In this document: piece by piece, positions 57,894-64,000 of the stretch
Position numbering within the stretch: the first letter of the stretch is position 1
How the letters are laid out: every line of letters starts with the position of its first letter
Made by a program: the position numbers and the translations under genes
From: Osmia lignaria lignaria
Taxonomy: Eukaryota; Arthropoda; Insecta; Hymenoptera; Megachilidae
Direction: 5' to 3'
NCBI RefSeq assembly: GCF_051020975.1
Contig: NC_135043.1
Span: forward strand, 1,488,001-1,552,000
Length of the DNA: 64,000 nucleotides
The notes under the pieces: model-generated
Database searches by the model: none
Told to the model about the DNA's origin: nothing
The model's input: the letters and a program-made list of their open reading frames with translations, nothing else

Positions 57894-60707
57894 AGTAACA
57901 ATGACCTTGTTATTAAACGAATATTACATTGTATCTCATGTAGATATAGTAACAATGACATTGTTATTAAATGTATAGTATATTATATCCCATGGAGATA
58001 TACTAATAATGACATTGGTATTAATTATATATTTCATCTCTGATGTAGATATAGTAACAACTGTATAGCTATTAAATGTATATTAGATTATATCTCATGT
58101 ACATATGGTAACAATGACAGTGTTATTACATGTATATTCCATTATAGAACGTAGATATAGTAACAATGACATAGTTATTATATACATATTACATTATATC
58201 TCATGTGGGTATAGTAATAATGACATTGATATTAAATGTATATTACAGCATATCTCATGTAGATATAATAATAATGATTTTGATATTAAATGTACATTAC
58301 ATCTCTGATGTAGATATGGTAACAATGACTTTGATATTAAATGTATATTACACCTCTGATGTAGATATAGTAACAATGACATTGTTATTAAGGGTATATA
58401 ACATTATATCGAGTAGATATAGCAACAATGACATTGTTATTAAATGTATAGTATATTTTATCCCATGGAGATATACGAATAATGACATTGATGTTAAATG
58501 TATATTACATCTCTGATGTAGATATAGTAACAACTGTATAGCTATTAAATGTATATTACATTATATCTCATCTATATATAGTAACAATGACAGTGTTATT
58601 ACATGTATATTCCATTATATCATGTAGATATAGTAACAATGACATTGTTATTAAACCTATAATGCATTATATCGAGTAGATATCGTAACAATGACATTGT
58701 TATCAAGTGTATATTGCATTATATCTCATGTAGATATAGTAACAATGACATTGTTATTAAGGGTATATAACATTATATTGAGTAGATATAGTAACAAGTG
58801 TATTGCTATTAACTGTATATTACATTATATCTCATGTATATATGGTAACAATGACAGTGTTGTTTCATGTATATTCCATTATATCATGTGGATATAGTAA
58901 CAATGACATTGTTATTATATATACATTACATTATATCTCATGTGGATATAGTAACAATTACTTCTTCATTAAATGTATAGTACATTATATCTCATGTATA
59001 TATAGTAACAATGACATTGTTATTATATGTACATTCCATTATATCATGTAGATATAGTAACAATGACCTTGTTATTAAACGAATATTACATTGTATCTCA
59101 TGTAGATATAGTAACAATGACATTGTTATTAAGTGTATACTACATTATATCTCATGTAGATATAGTAACAATGACATTGTTATTAAATGTATAGTATATT
59201 ATATCCCATGGAGATATACTAATAATGACATTGGTATTAATTATATATTTCATCTCTGATGTAGATATAGTAACAACTGTATAGCTATTAAATGTATATT
59301 AGATTATATCTCATGTACATATGGTAACAATGACATCGTTATTAAACGTATGTTACATTATATCTCATGTAGATATAGTAACAATGACATTGTTATTAAG
59401 TGTATATTACATTATATCTCATGTATATATAGTAACAATGACAGTGTTATTACATGTATATTCCATTACATCATGTAGATATAGTAACAATGACATTGTT
59501 ATTATATATATATTACATTTTATCTCATGTGGATATAGTAACAATTACTTCTTCATTAAATGTATAGGATCTTATATCTCATGTCTATATAGTAGCAATG
59601 ACATTGTTATTATATGTACATTCCATTATATCATGTAGATATAGTAACAATGACATTGTTATTAAACGTATATTACATTATATCTCATGTATATATAGTA
59701 ACAATGACATTGTTATTATATGTACATTCCATTATATCATGTAGATATAGTAACAATGACAATGTTATTAAGTGTATATTACATTATCTCTCATGTAGAT
59801 ATAGTAACAATGACATTGTTATTATGTATATATTACATTATATCTCATGTGGATATAGTAACAATTACTTCTCCATTAAATGTACAGTATCTTATATCTC
59901 ATGTATATATAGTAACAATGACATTGTTATTATATGTACATTCCATTATATCATGTATATATAGTAACAATGACCTTGTTATTAAACGAATATTACATTA
60001 TATCTCATGTAGATATAGTAACAATGACATTGTTATTAAGTGTATATTACATTATATCTCATGTAGATATAGTAACAATGACAGTGTTATTACATGCATA
60101 TTCCATTATATCATGTGGATATGGTAACAATGATATTGTTATTATATATATATTACATTATATCTCATGTGGATATAGTGACAATTACATCTTCATTAAA
60201 TGTATAGTACATTATATCTCATGTATATATAGTAACAATGACACTGTTATTGTATGTACATTCCATTATATCATGTAGATATAGTAACAATGACATTGTC
60301 ATTAAACGTGTATTACATTATATCCCATGTAGATATAGTAACAATGACCTTGTTATTAAATCTATAGTACATTATATCCCATGGAGATATACTAATAATG
60401 ACATTGATATTAAATATATATTATATCTCTGATGTAGATATAATAACAACTGTATAGCTATTAAATGTATATTACACTATATCTCATGTATATATAGTAA
60501 CAATGACAGTGTTATTACATGTATATTCCATTATATCATGTAGATATGGTAACAATGACATAGTCATTATATACATATTACATTATATCTCATGTGGGTA
60601 TAGTAACAATGACATTGTTTTAAATATATATTACATTGTATCTCATGTGGATATAGCAACAATGACATCTTCATTAAATGTATAGTACATTATATCTCAT
60701 GTATATA
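57894..60707 (+). repeat. Mosaic HOR block of short matches
   Basis: Pieces in order: 57.9-58.05 kb like 46.28-46.43 kb (offset 11608); 58.03-58.74 kb like 50.93-51.64 kb; 59003-59320 like the start of b1 (11412-11729, offset 47591); 59.33-59.67 kb like 11.95-12.29 kb (offset 47379); 59.70-60.07 kb like 7.54-7.91 kb; 60.08-60.70 kb like 15.40-16.02 kb (offset 44678). Each switch keeps monomer register. No gene is present. Confidence 0.73.
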
Positions 60708-62193
60708 TAGTAACAATGACACTGTTATTATATGTACATTCCATTATATCATGTAGATATAGTAACAATGACATTGTCATTAAACGTGTATTACATTATA
60801 TCTCATGTAGATATAGTAACAATGACAATGTTATTAAGTGTATATTACATTATATCTCATGTAGATATAGTAACAATGACCTTGTTATTAAATCTATGGT
60901 ACATTATATCCCATGGAGATATACTAATAATGACATTGATATTAAATATATATTACATCTCTGATGTAGATATAATAACAACTGTATAGCTATTAAATGT
61001 ATATTACATTATATCTCATTCATATATAGTAACAATGACAGTGTTAATACATGTATATTCCATTATATCATGTAGATATAGTAACAATGACATAGTTATT
61101 ATATACATATTACATTATATCTCATGTGGGTATAGTAACAATGACATTGTTATTAAACCTATATTGCATTATATCGAGTAGATATCGAAACAATGACATT
61201 ATGATCAAGTGTATATTACATTATATCTCATGTAGAGATAGTAACAATGACATTGTTATTAAATGTATAGTATCTTATATCCCATGGAGATATACTAAAA
61301 ATGACATTGATATTAAATATATATTACATCTCTGATGTAGATATAGTAAGAACTGTATTGCTATTAAATGTATATTCCATTACATCATGTAGATATAGTA
61401 ACAATGACATTGTTATTATATATATATTACATTATATCTCATGTGGATATAGTAACAATTACTTCTTCATTAAATGTATAGTATCTTATATCTCATGTAT
61501 ATATAGTAGCAATGACATTGTTATTATATGTACATTCCATTATATCATGTAGATATAGTAACAATGACATTGTTATTAAACGTATATTACATAATATCTC
61601 ATGTAGATATAGTAACAATGACATAGTTATTATATATATATTACATTATATCTCATGTGGGTATAGTAATAATGACATTGATATTATATGTATATTACAG
61701 TATATCTCATGTAGATATAATATAAATGACTTTGATATTAAATGTACATTACATCTCTGATGTAGATATGGTAACAATGACTTTGATATTAAATGTATAT
61801 TACATCCCTGATGTAAATATAGTAACAACTGTATTGCTATTAAATGTATATAACATTATAGCTCATGTAGGTATAGTAATAATCACATTGTTATTAAACG
61901 TATATTAGAGTATATCTCATGTAGATATAGCAATAATGACTGTGATATTAAATGTATATTTCACCTCTGATGTAGAGCTAGTAACATCTGCATAGCTATT
62001 AAATGTATATTACATTATATCTCATGTAGATTTAGTAACAATGACATTGTTTTAAATATATATTACATTATATCTCATGTGTATATAGTAACAATGACAT
62101 CTTCATTAAATGTGCAGTACATTATATCTCATGTGGATATAGTAACAATTACTTCTTCATTAAATGTATAGTACATTATATCTCATGTATATA
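60708..62193 (+). repeat. HOR block: copy of 9612-10324, then a-like
   Basis: 60708-61420 matches 9612-10324 (offset 51096). The next about 240 bp matches c/a sequence at 17.65-17.88 kb, and about 61.66-62.19 kb matches 29.62-30.15 kb (block a4, offset 32040). A small indel (ATAATATAAATGAC near 61720) is private. No gene is present. Confidence 0.76.
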
Positions 62194-63521
62194 TAGTAAC
62201 AATGACACTGTTATTATATGTACATTCCATTATATCATGTAGATATAGTAACAATGACATAGTCATTATATACATATTACATTATATCTCATGTGGGTAT
62301 AGTAACAATGACATTGTTTTAAATATATATTACATTGTATCTCATGTGGATATAGTAACAATGACATCTTCATTAAATGTATAGTACATTATATCTCATG
62401 TATATATAGTAACAATGACAGTGTTATTACATGCATATTCCATTATATCATGTGGATATGGTAACAATGATATTGTTATTATATATATATTACATTATAT
62501 CTCATGTGGATATAGTGACAATTACATCTTCATTAAATGTATAGTACATTATATCTCATGTATATATAGTAACAATGACACTGTTATTATATGTACATTC
62601 CATTATATCATGTAGATATAGTAACAATGACATTGTCATTAAACGTGTATTACATTATATCTCATGTAGATATAGTAACAATGACCTTGTTTTTAAATCT
62701 ATAGTACATTATATCCCATGGAGATATACTAATAATGACATTGATATTAAATATATATTATATCTCTGATGTAGATATAATAACAACTGTATAGCTATTA
62801 AATGTATATTACACTATATCTCATGTATATATAGTAACAATGACAGTGTTATTACATGTATATTCCATTATATCATGTAGATATAGTAACAATGACATAG
62901 TCATTATATACATATTACATTATATCTCATGTGGGTATAGTAACAATGACATTGTTTTAAATATATATTACATTGTATCTCATGTGGATATAGTAACAAT
63001 GACATCTTCATTAAATGTATAGTACATTATATCTCATGTATATATAGTAACAATGACAGTGTTATTACATGCATATTCCATTATATCATGTGGATATGGT
63101 AACAATGATATTGTTATTATATATATATTACATTATATCTCATGTGGATATAGTGACAATTACATCTTCATTAAATGTATAGTACATTATATCTCATGTA
63201 TATATAGTAACAATGACACTGTTATTATATGTACATTCCATAATATCATGTAGATATAGTAACAATGACAGTGTTATTACATGTATATTCCATTATATCA
63301 TGTAGATATAGTAACAATGACATTGTTTTAAATATATATTACATTATATCTCATGTGGATATAGTAACAATGACATCTTTATTAAATGTATAGTACATTA
63401 TATCTCATGTATATATAGTAACAATGACAATGTTATTACATGTATATTCCATTATATCATGTGGATATGGTAACAATGATATTGTTATTATATATATATT
63501 ACATTATATCTCATGTATATA
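62194..63521 (+). repeat. HOR block, c-like with 638-bp period
   Basis: The CAGTG/ACATGCAT monomer recurs at 62407 and 63045, a spacing of 638 bp as in c. The right part follows 9.09-9.53 kb (offset 53964) and then loses 108 bp near 63510. No gene is present. Confidence 0.77.
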
Positions 63522-64000
63522 TAGTAACAATGACACTGTTATTATATGTACATTCCATTATATCATGTAGATATAGTAACAATGACATTGTCATTAAACG
63601 TGTATTACATTATATCTCATGTAGATATAGTAACAATGACAATGTTATTAAGTGTATATTACATTATATCTCATGTAGATATAGTAACAATGACCTTGTT
63701 ATTAAATCTATAGTACATTATATCCCATGGAGATATACTAATAATGACATTGATATTAAATATATATTACATCTCTGATGTAGATATAATAACAACTGTA
63801 TAGCTATTAAATGTATATTACATTATATCTCATTCATATATAGTAACAATGACAGTGTTAATACATGTATATTCCATTATATCATGTAGATATAGTAACA
63901 ATGACATAGTTATTATATACATATTACATTATATCTCATGTGGGTATAGTAACAATGACATTGTTATTAAACCTATATTGCATTATATCGAGTAGATATC
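63522..64000 (+). repeat. HOR block, copy of 60708-61186, cut by the window edge
   Basis: Matches 60708-61186 at offset 2814, including the rare CATTCATATATAG and GTGTTAATACATG variants (61018/63832). It ends inside a TATCGAG monomer boundary, so the array continues beyond the window. Confidence 0.8.

Larger units (their letters stand above)
1..64000 (+). repeat. AT-rich satellite array, 51-54 bp monomers
   Basis: The phrase TAGTAACAATGAC, or a close variant, recurs every 51-54 bp from the first to the last base with no interruption by unique sequence. A typical monomer (10352-10405) has 12 G or C in 54 bases. The first monomers start at 1, 53, 105, 159, 213, 267 and 319, giving lengths 52, 52, 54, 54, 54 and 52. 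All monomers read in the same direction. Ordered variants form higher-order repeats. No gene, tRNA, rRNA, transposon or telomere motif was seen. Satellite of eukaryotic heterochromatin is the inference; the family and species are not recognised. Confidence 0.97.

Noticed and set aside
1..64000. Some 270 open frames of 60-154 codons on both strands
   Set aside because: All translate the same 51-54 bp satellite. They open and close where 51-, 52- or 53-bp units shift the frame, overlap one another in two frames, and have no conserved start context or domain. None was annotated as a gene.
1..64000. CRISPR array
   Set aside because: The repeat period resembles repeat plus spacer, but there is no invariant repeat separated by unique spacers. 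The whole unit repeats with scattered variation, and no cas genes are present.
1..64000. Prokaryotic iteron or plasmid origin
   Set aside because: Iterons are about 20 bp and few in number. About 1,200 tandem units over 64 kb without a gene is not a prokaryotic origin.
1..64000. CENP-B box
   Set aside because: The box needs TTCG and CGGG elements. No CGGG was seen apart from an isolated TATCGGG at about 51575, which lacks the rest of the box.
1..64000. Mitochondrial or plastid control-region repeats
   Set aside because: AT content would fit, but no organelle genes, tRNAs or unique sequence occur within 64 kb, and the HOR depth is far beyond known control-region repeats.
1..64000. Inverted copies of the array on the minus strand
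   Set aside because: Monomer dyads make the complement look similar, but the TAGTAACAATGAC orientation mark reads forward throughout. No inversion junction was found.

Overview
The whole 64 kb is one uninterrupted, very AT-rich satellite array. I see no gene, RNA gene, transposon, CRISPR array, telomeric repeat or unique-sequence island. It is built from roughly 1,200 head-to-tail monomers of 51-54 bp. Both window edges lie inside the array: position 1 starts on a monomer boundary and position 64000 stops inside a monomer. A pure satellite tract this long, with nested higher-order repeats (HORs), points to eukaryotic heterochromatin (centromeric, pericentromeric or subtelomeric). I do not recognise the monomer and cannot name the organism.

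Monomer level. The full-length form is 54 bp. Diagnostic variants are 52 bp (ATATCATG or ATATCGAG replaces ATATCTCATG), 53 bp (GTTTTAAA replaces GTTATTAAA) and 51 bp (CTCTGATG or CCCTGATG form). A monomer is almost wholly made of three consecutive imperfect inverted repeats, and several length variants keep the third dyad intact. Because 54 is divisible by 3, runs of 54-bp monomers give open frames with an 18-residue period. These are by-products of the period, not genes.

HOR level. Monomer variants recur in fixed order, forming blocks of 0.6 to 11 kb. From 10.35 to 31.48 kb the order is a-b-c-a-c-a-b-c-a-b', with a = 1,060 bp, b = about 3.4 kb and c = 2,924 bp; 'a+c' is a 3,984-bp tandem period. 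Block c holds 12- and 14-monomer subunits (638 and 746 bp). The flanks (0-10 kb and 31-64 kb) are mosaics of related blocks: 2.81-6.43 kb matches 39.81-43.44 kb, and 53.98-57.68 kb is two copies of a 1,853-bp unit followed by a partial third. Blocks differ by whole-monomer insertions and deletions plus scattered substitutions, which is the pattern expected from unequal exchange or conversion. All monomers appear to have the same orientation.

Coordinates come from reading the sequence by eye and matching offsets between copies. Block edges are good to about one monomer where offsets are given as exact, and looser in the mosaic stretches.
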